Origin: a bacterium
GTDB lineage: Bacteria > Patescibacteriota > UBA1384 > XYA2-FULL-43-10 > 1-14-0-10-43-13
Assembly: GCA_030649445.1 (NCBI GenBank)
Contig: JAUSKR010000015.1
Location: forward strand, 1 to 16,362
Direction of reading: 5' to 3'
Length of the DNA stretch: 16,362 nt
In this document: positions 5,981-13,052 of the stretch, one piece after another
Position numbering within the stretch: the first letter of the stretch is position 1
Layout of the letters: each line of letters opens with the position of its first letter
Notes under the pieces: generated by a model
Told to the model about the DNA's origin: nothing
What the model saw: only the letters and a program-made list of their open reading frames with translations
Database searches by the model: none
Made by a program: the position numbers and the translations under genes

Positions 5981-6037
5981 GGGTGTCTGCTAGTCCCACT
6001 GGAGGTAGGACTGCGGCACCCTTCTGCTTTTTATTTT
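5981..6037 (+). terminator. Terminator of the pyrF-pyrE transcript
   Basis: GGGTG (5981-5985) pairs with CACCC (6017-6021), and AGTCC (5992-5996) with GGACT (6008-6012), separated by an internal loop. A T-rich tail (CTTTTTATTTT) follows. The shape is that of an intrinsic terminator. Confidence 0.7.
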
Positions 6038-6049
6038 ACAAAATTTCTG

Positions 6050-6058
6050 TGGTACAAT
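6050..6058 (+). promoter_or_regulatory. Extended -10 promoter for ftsA
   Basis: TGGTACAAT matches an extended -10 box (TGn followed by TACAAT). The -35 region is poor, which an extended -10 tolerates. The start would be near 6065, placing both cruciform repeats of 6070-6171 in the leader. Confidence 0.55.
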
Positions 6059-6069
6059 ATTGTCATAAT

Positions 6070-6121
6070 GTAGTCCAGACTTTAGTCTGTTTAATTCTGC
6101 GCAAGCTAAAGCTTGGACTAC
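6070..6121. repeat. Cruciform-type repeat 1 in the ftsA leader
   Basis: Terminal inverted repeats GTAGTCC (6070-6076) and GGACTAC (6115-6121) enclose two hairpins: CAGACT-TT-AGTCTG (6076-6089) and CAAGCT-AA-AGCTTG (6102-6115). The 52-bp unit would fold as a three-way junction. It is a REP/MITE-like, non-coding element. Confidence 0.85.
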
Positions 6122-6126
6122 AAAAA

Positions 6127-6171
6127 GTAGCCCACGCTTCAGCGTGATTAACAAGCTAAAGCTTGAGCTAC
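6127..6171. repeat. Cruciform-type repeat 2 in the ftsA leader
   Basis: A second unit of the same design five bases after the first: GTAGC...GCTAC ends with hairpins CACGCT-TC-AGCGTG (6133-6146) and CAAGCT-AA-AGCTTG (6152-6165). The right-hand hairpin is identical to that in unit 1; the left-hand one has a different stem. It ends ten bases before the ftsA ribosome site (GGAGG, 6182-6186). Confidence 0.85.
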
Positions 6172-6194
6172 GGCGTTAATGGGAGGGAAGAGTT

Positions 6195-7442
6195 GTGGGA
6201 CTATTTGGCAAGAACAAGAAGAACTACGCCATCGCGCTTGATATCGGCACTGAATTTGTCAAAGTGCTGGTTTTTCACATTGTCGACGACGTCGCTCATG
6301 TCGTCGGTGTCGGGAGGTCTAAGCAGGCCCTATCCGATATGCAGGGCGGGCGGGTGACTGACATTGCCGGTGTGATCAAAAACTCGGAAAAAGCTCTGTC
6401 TCAGGCATTTGACGAGGCCAAGGTCGCGCCGCGCCAATGTGTCATCGGTATTGCTGGCGAACTGGTCAAGGGGACGACGACGACGGTTCACTACAAACGG
6501 GAAGATCCGAAGGAAAAAATCAGCGTCAAGGAGCTCAAAGATATCATCGAGCAAGTTCAGGAACGGTCATTTGACCGGGCGCGGAGTGAGCTGGCCTGGG
6601 AAACCGGCCAAACTGAGCTTGATGTCAAACTAGTCAATTCATCAGTCGTCGATGTCCGGATTGATGGCTATAAGATTACCAATCCGGTCGGTTTTCAGGG
6701 CCGTGACGTCCAGGTCGGAATATTCAATGCTTTCGCGCCGATAGTTCACCTCGGTGCCTTACAGACGATTGCTGAAGATTTAGATTTAGATTTATTATCT
6801 GTTGCGGCCGAACCATACGCGGTGGCAAAATGCGTCGGCTCTGAAGAATCTTCAGAATTTTCTTCAATTTTTATTGATATCGGTGGCGGCACGACCGACA
6901 TCGCTGTCGTTCGGGCGGGCGGACTTGAAGGAACAAAGATGTTTGCCATCGGCGGCCGGGTCTTCACCAAGTCGATCGCTGAAGCGTTTGACAAAACTTT
7001 TGTCGAGGCGGAACAACTCAAGCTTGATTATTCCAATGGAAAAATTAAACCGGATTCGGAAATTGGCGCCAAAATTAGAAAAGTTATTGCCGACGATTGC
7101 GAAGTTTGGCTCTCTGGCGTAGAATTAGCTTTGGAGGAGTTTGCCAACGTCGAGCTACTGCCATCTAAGATTTTGCTTTGCGGCGGCGGCTCGCTCTTGC
7201 CGGAAATTAAGGAATATTTAGAAAAACGCACCTGGGTCAAAAATCTGCCTTTTTCGAAACAGCCAAGGGTTGATTTTATCAAACCCAAACAAGTTGCCTC
7301 GATCGTTGACGAGACTGGTAAATTGGTCGGCTCACAAGACATCACACCAATGGCTTTGGCCAACCTGGCGATTGATCTGGCTGGCGAAGAAGGTATAGTT
7401 GACGGGGTGCTGGACAGAATAGTTGAAGGATTGAGGAAATAA
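6195..7442 (+). CDS. ftsA: FtsA-like actin-fold ATPase
   Basis: 415 residues, GTG start with GGAGG eight bases upstream. FtsA polymerises on the membrane and ties FtsZ to the division site. Actin-type ATP motifs are clear: ALDIGTE (14-20, phosphate 1), IFIDIGGGTTDIAVV (225-239, phosphate 2) and ILLCGGGSLLPEI (326-338, adenosine). The segment between about residues 90 and 185 fits the 1C/SHS2 insertion of FtsA/PilM-type proteins rather than MreB. The last residues (VDGVLDRIVEGLRK) could form a membrane-binding amphipathic helix as in FtsA. No ftsZ is in the window; the gene leads into the 614-residue membrane protein and the elongation genes. PilM is the main alternative, but no pilN/pilO follows. 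Confidence 0.85.
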   Translation: MGLFGKNKKNYAIALDIGTEFVKVLVFHIVDDVAHVVGVGRSKQALSDMQGGRVTDIAGVIKNSEKALSQAFDEAKVAPRQCVIGIAGELVKGTTTTVHYKREDPKEKISVKELKDIIEQVQERSFDRARSELAWETGQTELDVKLVNSSVVDVRIDGYKITNPVGFQGRDVQVGIFNAFAPIVHLGALQTIAEDLDLDLLSVAAEPYAVAKCVGSEESSEFSSIFIDIGGGTTDIAVVRAGGLEGTKMFAIGGRVFTKSIAEAFDKTFVEAEQLKLDYSNGKIKPDSEIGAKIRKVIADDCEVWLSGVELALEEFANVELLPSKILLCGGGSLLPEIKEYLEKRTWVKNLPFSKQPRVDFIKPKQVASIVDETGKLVGSQDITPMALANLAIDLAGEEGIVDGVLDRIVEGLRK

Positions 7443-7447
7443 CCAAA

Positions 7448-7553
7448 ATTTTTCATTGATCATTTGTCATTTCACATTGATTGACCATTTATCATTTAAT
7501 AAATTTTGAAAATGATAAATTAATGAAAAATGTAAAATTGTAAAATGAAAAAT
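7448..7553. repeat. Spacer inverted repeat built from CATTT/AAATG
   Basis: Begins ATTTTTCATT (7448-7457) and ends with its exact complement AATGAAAAAT (7544-7553). In between, the left side repeats CATTTNTCATTT-like words and the right side AAATGNNAAAAT-like words, so a long imperfect AT-rich hairpin forms. No ribosome site is visible before the ATG at 7563. Confidence 0.75.
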
Positions 7554-7562
7554 TAAAATATC

Positions 7563-9407
7563 ATGAACAAGGTTTTTTATTTAGAGCCCGATGAGGAGAT
7601 TACCAAGGTAATCAATCGAATCCGTCAGAGTGAAGAAGACGGTGTGGTTTTGGTCGTGCCGAGAAATTCAACTCTTGCTCAAAGCGTCATTAATTTAAAA
7701 TTACTGCAACGCAGCGCCATCGAGCATAAGAAAGTGATTGGCTTGGTTTCAACTGACCGGATCACGAAAAATTTAGCAGAACAACTCAAAGTCAAAGTTT
7801 TTGGCAAGGTTGCCGAAGCGGAAACGGCCATGTTAAGATCCGAGACTCTGGTTTCTCCAAGTCTTTCAAAAGATGATTCATCTCTGAAAGTTAATACCTA
7901 TCGTAAATATGACCTGGGTAAAATGAACGAGGACGAAAGACTAAAGACTGAAGACGAAGGACCAGAGTCCATTGATGAGGAGATCGGGACGAGTGATGAT
8001 ATCAAACTTTCGAAAAAATCACTAGCTGATGAAAAGGTAATATACGAGCCCTTCGATTCCACTCAGGACAGACCAGAGGCAAAGATTGAGGATGCTGAAC
8101 CCGGGATCGAGGACGAAGGACGACTAAAGACTAAAGACGAAGGATTGGGGTCAGAGGATAATAGAAATAAGGACGACGACATGAATTTAAGATCAGCCCA
8201 TTCGACAGGCTCAGGGCAGGGCAAAGCCGGACACATCAAAACCGGTGGTAGTCGCAAACCGCTTCTAATTTTGCTTGGTTCAATTTTAGTTATTCTTGCT
8301 ATCGTTGTGGGATTATTCCTCCCATCTGCCCAAGCGACGGTGACGCTCAAGACAGCAGATTTTGAACAGAAATCCTCGATTTCAGTCGATCAAAATCAAA
8401 AAGGTTTTGATAATACAAATAATATTTTGCAGGGAACGATGGTTGAGTTAGAAAAATCAGTCTCGAAAAGTTTTAATTCTACTGGAAAAAAAGACGCCGG
8501 CGTCAAAGCGAACGGGACGATTACTATTTCAAATAGCGTCAGTAGCTCTCAAATTCCGCTTTCACCTGGGGCAAAAGTCACAAGTAGTAGCGGCTTGGTT
8601 TTTACTGTTAACAAAGGTGCAATGATCCCGGGGATGACAAATGTCCAAATTTCTGGAGGCAAGGTGACGAGCTTTGATGCAGGCACAATTGATGCGACAG
8701 TGACATCGGCAAACAATGGTGAGAGCTACAATTTGGCAGTTGATTCTAAATTCACCATACAAACCTCAGTTGGACAGCTGACGGCGACAAATAAGGCGGC
8801 CTTTACTGGCGGGGTGACCAAGAATATCGCATTTGTAACTGATACCGACCTGTCCAATGCCGAAACGGCAATTGCAGCCCAAGCGCTGTCTGATAACAAA
8901 GCCATATTGCTTGATAACGCCTCGAAGTCAAATTTAAAAGTGTTTGATAAATACATCAATCTTTCAGTTATTTCTTTTAGCTCTGACAAAAAAAGTAATG
9001 ACGAAGCCGACACTTTTGTGACGACTCTTGACGCAAAATTGTCAACCCTCTGCTTCTCGGAAAGTGACTTGCGTGGAGGGATGATTACTTTGGCAAGCAG
9101 CCAGCTTGATAACACCACCATGCTCGTCAATCCAGAGAACAGCGAACTGACTTATGTGGTTTCTGATTACAGTGCTGATACTAACATCCTAAAACTGGAT
9201 GTTGATTTCAAAGCCAAAACCGGTGCCAAAATTTCAGCTGACATGTTGGCAAAAAATCTCAAGGGTAAAAACGCCACCTCAGCCCAAAATTATCTCGAAA
9301 GTCAGGATGGTGTTGCTGCGGTTTCGGTCAAATACACGCCGTCATTTTGGCGGATGATGCCGTTTATGATAAACCGAATTAAGGTTAATTTTGATTACCA
9401 AAAATAA
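7563..9407 (+). CDS. Membrane protein with Rossmann-like head, repeat-filled acidic linker and baseplate-J-like ectodomain
   Basis: 614 residues, function unknown. Residues 1-95 alternate strands and helices (VFYLEPDEEITKVINRIRQ, VVLVVPRNSTLAQSVINLKLLQ, VIGLVSTDR), suggesting a Rossmann-like cytoplasmic domain. Residues 100-231 form an acidic, low-complexity linker with two copies of a DE(x)RLKTxDEG motif (about 122-133 and 183-194) and two translated dispersed repeats (FDSTQDRPE near 164; AHSTGSGQG near 212). A single helix spans about 233-254. The outside part, rich in Ser/Thr/Asn, includes DAGTIDATVTSANNGESYNL (372-391), which resembles baseplate-J-type domains, and ends in a basic-aromatic segment. 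I associate this architecture with CPR genomes. It follows ftsA across a 120-bp spacer and has no clear Shine-Dalgarno site. It may carry a signal between cytoplasm and envelope or form a surface structure; both are guesses. Confidence 0.8.
   Translation: MNKVFYLEPDEEITKVINRIRQSEEDGVVLVVPRNSTLAQSVINLKLLQRSAIEHKKVIGLVSTDRITKNLAEQLKVKVFGKVAEAETAMLRSETLVSPSLSKDDSSLKVNTYRKYDLGKMNEDERLKTEDEGPESIDEEIGTSDDIKLSKKSLADEKVIYEPFDSTQDRPEAKIEDAEPGIEDEGRLKTKDEGLGSEDNRNKDDDMNLRSAHSTGSGQGKAGHIKTGGSRKPLLILLGSILVILAIVVGLFLPSAQATVTLKTADFEQKSSISVDQNQKGFDNTNNILQGTMVELEKSVSKSFNSTGKKDAGVKANGTITISNSVSSSQIPLSPGAKVTSSSGLVFTVNKGAMIPGMTNVQISGGKVTSFDAGTIDATVTSANNGESYNLAVDSKFTIQTSVGQLTATNKAAFTGGVTKNIAFVTDTDLSNAETAIAAQALSDNKAILLDNASKSNLKVFDKYINLSVISFSSDKKSNDEADTFVTTLDAKLSTLCFSESDLRGGMITLASSQLDNTTMLVNPENSELTYVVSDYSADTNILKLDVDFKAKTGAKISADMLAKNLKGKNATSAQNYLESQDGVAAVSVKYTPSFWRMMPFMINRIKVNFDYQK
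7929..8143. repeat. Direct coding repeats in the linker of the 614-residue protein
   Basis: Two copies of about 33 bases (7929-7960 and 8109-8143), each of the form GAGGACGAA...GACTAAAGACT...AAGACGAAGG, code for DE(x)RLKTxDEG. They read in the same frame. They look like one dispersed repeat inserted or duplicated twice into a linker that tolerates length change. Confidence 0.7.
8047..8222. repeat. Two dispersed REP-like half elements read through in frame
   Basis: CCCTTCGATTCCACTCAGGA (8050-8069) and CCCATTCGACAGGCTCAGGG (8197-8216) share the TTCGA...CTCAGG core, orientation and spacing. Such sequences occur as intergenic repeats in many environmental genomes. Here they code for FDSTQDRPE and AHSTGSGQG and sit on the cytoplasmic side of the membrane helix. 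Confidence 0.7.
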
Positions 9408-9413
9408 ACAGTC

Positions 9414-9500
9414 ATACAGAATACAGATTTCCCAGATTACAGATAAATCACATACAGATCTGTAAAATATCTGTTATCTGTTTAGATTTGTTATCTGTAT
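9414..9500. repeat. Spacer inverted repeat built from ACAGAT/ATCTGT
   Basis: Multiple copies of ATACAGA/ACAGAT on the left and ATCTGT on the right, centred on the palindrome ACAGATCTGT (9464-9473). The arms are imperfect and of unequal length. It fills nearly the whole gap before ruvX. Confidence 0.75.
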
Positions 9501-9512
9501 ACTTGGGAAACT

Positions 9513-9944
9513 ATGTATTTAGCTATCGATTGGGGTAAAAAAAGGATCGGACTGGCTGTCGGTACCATCTTTCCAAAGGGTGCCGGTGTTGTTGATGGCG
9601 AGAAATCTTTCGAGGTGATTGCCGGAGAAATAAAAAAAGTTATCGCCGAATTCGGAGTTGAAAAAATTATAATTGGTTTACCTGTCTTAAATAGTGGTGA
9701 TGAGGGCAACCTAGCAGGCGAGATTAGAACTTTTGCCGGAAAAATCAGCGATGAGACAGGTTTAAATGTTACATTCGAGCCGGAGCAATTTACCTCGACC
9801 GAGGCGGCGGAACAATTCGCCGCGTTGGGTAAAAAAGTCGACCGGGAAAGCGGCAAATTGGACGAATTGGCAGCGGTGCTGATACTTGAGCAGTTCATCA
9901 ACCGAATTTCGAATAAATCAAATAAATCGAATTTAAAGGATTAG
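9513..9944 (+). CDS. ruvX: YqgF/RuvX-family RNase H-fold nuclease
   Basis: 143 residues. The family is a putative Holliday junction resolvase; in E. coli the homologue also takes part in 16S rRNA 5' processing. The N-terminal motif YLAIDWGKKRIGLAV carries the first catalytic acid (D6). IIIGLPVLNSGDEG (52-65) is the usual second block. The third block, normally DERLTT, reads PEQFTS here: the acid E91 stays but the following arginine is glutamine. LDELAAVLILEQF (116-128) supplies the last acid (D117). The tail after residue 130 (RISNKSNKSNLKD) is low-complexity and coincides with the left arm of the next spacer repeat, so the repeat has probably lengthened the protein. The start is preceded by a weak ribosome site (TTGGGAAA). 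Confidence 0.9.
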   Translation: MYLAIDWGKKRIGLAVGTIFPKGAGVVDGEKSFEVIAGEIKKVIAEFGVEKIIIGLPVLNSGDEGNLAGEIRTFAGKISDETGLNVTFEPEQFTSTEAAEQFAALGKKVDRESGKLDELAAVLILEQFINRISNKSNKSNLKD

Positions 9945-9967
9945 ATTGATTCGACTAATTCGACATT
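9905..9967. repeat. Inverted repeat overlapping the end of ruvX
   Basis: Arms 9905-9927 and 9945-9967 match at 18 of 23 positions. The left arm is the last coding part of ruvX; the right arm is in the short gap before mltG. The words are TCGAAT/ATTCGA. Translation of the left arm gives the NKSNKSN tail. Confidence 0.75.
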
Positions 9968-9979
9968 AGGTTGGAAAAT

Positions 9980-10954
9980 ATGAAGTTTAACTGGAAAATA
10001 ATTTTAATTGCGATAGTGATAGTTATCGTTTTAGGCGTAGGTTCGGCCTATTTATTTTTTCGGCGGGAAATGAATGTGCCGAATGAAAGTATCACCGCAA
10101 ATACTCTGATCAGGATTAAAGCGGACGAAAGCACGGATCAGATCGGCGCAGATCTGATGGCGCTTGGGCTGATTAAAAATGCCCGTCTATTCTTTTGGAT
10201 CGAATTATTGACTGGTGGCGGCATTAAGCCGGGATACTATGAAATCACGCCAAGAATGTCGCTTCTTGAAATTGCCGAACTGATCAATTCCGGCAAGACA
10301 AAGATCGTCAAAGTGACTTTTCCTGAAGGGTACAGAGTCGAGCAAATCGGCCAAAAATTAAATTCAGCCGGGATCGTATCTTATGCGAATTTTATGGCGG
10401 CAGCGAAAAAGGATGAGGGGAAGCTTTTCCCTGATACCTATTTTTTCGATCCCCTGATGACGGCCGATGAAGTTATTGCCAAGATGTTGGAGGATTATAC
10501 GACAAGAACTGCCGGCATGAATGTCACCGATAAAGATTTAATCCTTGCTTCAATCGTCGAAAAAGAAGCGGCAAACGATACCGATCGCGGCATTATCGCC
10601 GGTATTTATCAGAACCGGATCAACTCCAAGATGAAATTGCAATCAGATCCGACCATCGCGTACGGGCGGGACAGTGGCGCGATCACCGGTCTGACAGTGG
10701 CGGAAATAGCGGATTATGTTTTCTGGAAATCCGCCAAAACGGCTGAATTTACCTCGGTTAAATCAACTTACAATACTTATCTGATCGCTAGTTTACCGCC
10801 GGCACCGATCTGTAATCCCGGGCTGGCCAGTATCAAGGCGGCGCTCAATCCAAGCCCAAGCAATTATTACTATTTTCTCTACGGCTCGGATGGCAAGATC
10901 CACCCGGCCCGGACTCAGGCCGAGCACTCTGCCAACGTGGCGAAATATCTTTGA
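9980..10954 (+). CDS. mltG: Endolytic murein transglycosylase (MltG, YceG family)
   Basis: 324 residues. MltG cuts nascent glycan strands at the outer face of the membrane and so sets their length during synthesis. ATG at 9980 is preceded by TTGGAAAA; a TTG at 9971 is less likely. The basic N-terminus and helix 6-26 form a membrane anchor. LysM-like region: LIRIKADESTDQIGADL (43-59). The catalytic stretch is LASIVEKEA (189-197), containing the family glutamate pair E194 and E196. Next are GIYQNRINSKMKLQSDPTIAYG (family vfyNRL...M.LqsDPTv.Y), then YNTYLIASLPPAPICNPGLASIKAAL near the C-terminus and an EH pair near the end. It lies between ruvX and mreB, consistent with a role in wall elongation with PBP2. 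Confidence 0.95.
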   Translation: MKFNWKIILIAIVIVIVLGVGSAYLFFRREMNVPNESITANTLIRIKADESTDQIGADLMALGLIKNARLFFWIELLTGGGIKPGYYEITPRMSLLEIAELINSGKTKIVKVTFPEGYRVEQIGQKLNSAGIVSYANFMAAAKKDEGKLFPDTYFFDPLMTADEVIAKMLEDYTTRTAGMNVTDKDLILASIVEKEAANDTDRGIIAGIYQNRINSKMKLQSDPTIAYGRDSGAITGLTVAEIADYVFWKSAKTAEFTSVKSTYNTYLIASLPPAPICNPGLASIKAALNPSPSNYYYFLYGSDGKIHPARTQAEHSANVAKYL

Positions 10955-10966
10955 TCAAACCTATAT

Positions 10967-11106
10967 CGCACCCCCGGGGTGCGGAGAGGGTTGTCTTGAC
11001 CGAAGGGACGATTTGGCTTAGACTCAAATGGCAAGCTTATAAGCTAGTAAGTTCACCCCGCCTGTGCTCAAGGCGGGGCAAGGTAAGCAGTAAGCTAACT
11101 TTCGCT
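10967..11106 (+). other. Gap between mltG and mreB with two GC-rich palindromes
   Basis: The first palindrome is CGCACCC-CCG-GGGTGCG (10967-10983), a perfect 7-bp stem. The second is CCCCGCCT-GTGCTCA-AGGCGGGG (11056-11078), a perfect 8-bp stem, flanked by TAAG-rich words (GCTTATAAGC at 11033-11042; GTAAGCAGTAAGC downstream). The frame is open through the gap into mreB, but the bases are repeat-like and the true MreB start is at 11107. Neither hairpin has a T-run. No good ribosome site is seen before 11107. Confidence 0.6.
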
Positions 11107-12159
11107 ATGAAAAATCCCTTTTCAAAAATTCTAAGCCGGTTTTCTCAGGACATCGGTATCGATCTTGGCACGGCCAACACGCTTGTTTATGTCCGCGGTA
11201 AGGGCATTGTTATCCGTGAGCCGTCTGTCGTGGCGATCAATAAGAAAACCAAAGAAATTTTAGCTGTCGGCGAGGACGCCAAGAGAATGGTTGGCCGGAC
11301 GCCGGCCCACATTGTCGCCATTCGGCCACTCGTTGACGGCGTTATTTCTGATTTTGAAGTGACTGAAGCAATGTTGCGCTATTTTTTTGACAAGGTTCAT
11401 CAGATGCATTTTTCCCTCATTCCGCGGCCGCGGGTTGTCATCGGTATTCCCCATAGCGTCACCGAGGTGGAGCGGCGGGCGGTCGAGGAGGGGGCGATCA
11501 ATGCCGGCGCCAGAGAGGTTTTTCTGATCGAAGAGCCGATCGCTTCAGCGATTGGCGCGCGCTTGCCGATTCAGGACGCTTCCGGCAGTATGATCGTCGA
11601 TATTGGCGGCGGCACGAGCGAGGTGGCGGTCATCTCTCTGGGCGGCGTTGTCGCTTCACGGTCTCTGCGGATTGCCGGCGACGAAATGAATGAGGATATT
11701 ATCCAATACGCCCGGGACAAATTTAATCTACTTTTGGGCGAGCGGACGGCCGAGGATATTAAAATAAAAATCGGCTCGGTCATCGAAATGCGCGAAAAAA
11801 AGGAAGCGCCGATGCGGGGCCGCGACATGGTGACCGGACTGCCAAAAGAAATTATTGTCAGCGACGATCAGATCCGCGAGGCAATGAGAAAATCGGTCGG
11901 GGCGATTATTGAAAGTATCAAGCAAACGATGGAAGAGACGCCGCCGGAACTGCTGGCCGACATTATGGATCGCGGCATTGTCCTGGCTGGCGGCGGTGCG
12001 TTATTAAACGGCCTCGACCGGCTGATCGCGGCCGAAACGCAGACAAAAGTTTTCATCGCCGACGATCCGCTGACCGCCGTTGTCCGCGGCACTGGCATTG
12101 TCCTGGAAGACATCGATCTTTTGGCTGACGTCTTACTGCCGCAGGCGTACAAGAGATAA
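11107..12159 (+). CDS. mreB: Rod shape-determining actin homologue MreB
   Basis: 350 residues. MreB forms membrane-bound filaments that guide sideways wall synthesis in rod-shaped cells. The ATG at 11107 puts the conserved DIGIDLGTANT (15-25) at normal distance from the N-terminus; residues 1-12 (MKNPFSKILSRF) could be the amphipathic membrane helix. ATP motifs: phosphate 1 as above, MIVDIGGGTSEVAV (162-175) for phosphate 2, and IVLAGGGALLNGL (291-303) for adenosine. GIPHSVTEVERRAV (113-126) and FLIEEPIASAIG (139-150) are also standard. Length matches the family. mreC, mreD and mrdA follow in the usual order, which supports a shared elongasome role. It is distinct in sequence from the FtsA-like gene upstream. 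Confidence 0.98.
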   Translation: MKNPFSKILSRFSQDIGIDLGTANTLVYVRGKGIVIREPSVVAINKKTKEILAVGEDAKRMVGRTPAHIVAIRPLVDGVISDFEVTEAMLRYFFDKVHQMHFSLIPRPRVVIGIPHSVTEVERRAVEEGAINAGAREVFLIEEPIASAIGARLPIQDASGSMIVDIGGGTSEVAVISLGGVVASRSLRIAGDEMNEDIIQYARDKFNLLLGERTAEDIKIKIGSVIEMREKKEAPMRGRDMVTGLPKEIIVSDDQIREAMRKSVGAIIESIKQTMEETPPELLADIMDRGIVLAGGGALLNGLDRLIAAETQTKVFIADDPLTAVVRGTGIVLEDIDLLADVLLPQAYKR

Positions 12160-12163
12160 TAAA

Positions 12164-12250
12164 AGTTCATAAAGTTAGAAAGTTTGTAAAGTCTAAAATT
12201 ATGAATTTAGAATACTTTAAGAACTTTTTACTTTAAGAACTTTATAAACT
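12164..12250. repeat. Spacer inverted repeat built from AAAGTT/AACTTT
   Basis: The left side (12164-12199) repeats AAAGTT-type words and the right side (12205-12250) repeats AACTTT-type words. The core pairs AGTTCATAAAGTT on the left with AACTTTATAAACT on the right. It forms an imperfect AT-rich hairpin between mreB and mreC. Confidence 0.75.
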
Positions 12251-12266
12251 GTTCAACTTGGAAAAC

Positions 12267-13052
12267 ATGAAACGCAGATCTAAAATATTACTATTTATTC
12301 TCCTCGGTGCGCTTATCTTGGCGCTTAATTTTTCGCCGGGCTTAAAATTGAAAGTAAAATCATCGTTGACCGGTTCAACGTCCGGAATTTCGTCGCGACT
12401 GGTCAGTTTTGGCCATAAAATCAAAGGCAGTTTCTCATTTCTGACAAATATCGGCAATTTAAAAAAACAAAATGAAGAACTTGGCCAAAAAATTATCTCC
12501 CTCCGAGTTGACTCAAGTCAGATCGAGGAGCTGAAAAAAGAAAACACTCTGCTCAGAAAAGAGCTCGGTTTTATCGCGCCGGAGAATAAAAATTCGCTTG
12601 TGCCAGCTAAAATTATCGAGCGAGATCCGGTTACATTTATTAATAATATTACAATTGACAAGGGGACTTTTGATGACATAAAGAATGGTATGGCTGTCGT
12701 CTCAAGCGGCGTGTTTATCGGGACTGTCAAAGAGACCTTTGCCCACACTTCAATCGTACTTCTTGTGACCAGTAAAGACTCGATCATTCAGGCGATGCTC
12801 CAAAACAGTCGAGCTAAAGGTATTTTGAGAGGTGGAATTTCCGGCTTGTACATAGATTATATTACCTTGGACACCAATTACAAAGTTGGTGAAAATGTTG
12901 TTACGAGTGGGCTTGGCGGCGAGGTAGCGCCAGGACTTTTAATTGGAACTGCCGGTAAACTGACATCCTCCTCCTCTAGTATTTTCAAGATGATTAATGT
13001 CGAACAATCAATCGACATTTCTAATTTAGAATTAGTTTTCGTTCAAAAATGA
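12267..13052 (+). CDS. mreC: Rod shape-determining protein MreC
   Basis: 261 residues. MreC links cytoplasmic MreB to PBP2 outside the membrane. The ATG at 12267 follows TTGGAAAAC, the same context as mltG; a TTG at 12258 is the alternative. Residues 6-23 are the membrane anchor, about 58-100 form a coiled coil (IGNLKKQNEELGQKIISLR...IEELKKENTLLRKELG) used for dimerisation, and the rest gives the double beta-barrel: VPAKIIERDP, ITIDKGTFDDIKNGMAVVSSGVFIGTV, GILRGG and VVTSGLGGEVAPGLLIGTAG, all family-typical. The stop codon overlaps the mreD start (ATGA), so translation is probably coupled. Confidence 0.95.
   Translation: MKRRSKILLFILLGALILALNFSPGLKLKVKSSLTGSTSGISSRLVSFGHKIKGSFSFLTNIGNLKKQNEELGQKIISLRVDSSQIEELKKENTLLRKELGFIAPENKNSLVPAKIIERDPVTFINNITIDKGTFDDIKNGMAVVSSGVFIGTVKETFAHTSIVLLVTSKDSIIQAMLQNSRAKGILRGGISGLYIDYITLDTNYKVGENVVTSGLGGEVAPGLLIGTAGKLTSSSSSIFKMINVEQSIDISNLELVFVQK

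Noticed and set aside
5209..5981. Long alternative frames on both strands across pyrE
   Set aside because: They overlap a gene with clear catalytic motifs; GC-rich DNA produces such open frames by chance.
6195..7442. PilM of a type IV pilus instead of FtsA
   Set aside because: No pilN, pilO or pilQ follows, and the ATP motifs and length fit FtsA-like proteins better, though PilM is not fully excluded.
9414..9500. CRISPR array, suggested by repeated ACAGAT words
   Set aside because: The units are short, irregular and in inverted orientation, without constant repeats or unique spacers. No cas gene is present.
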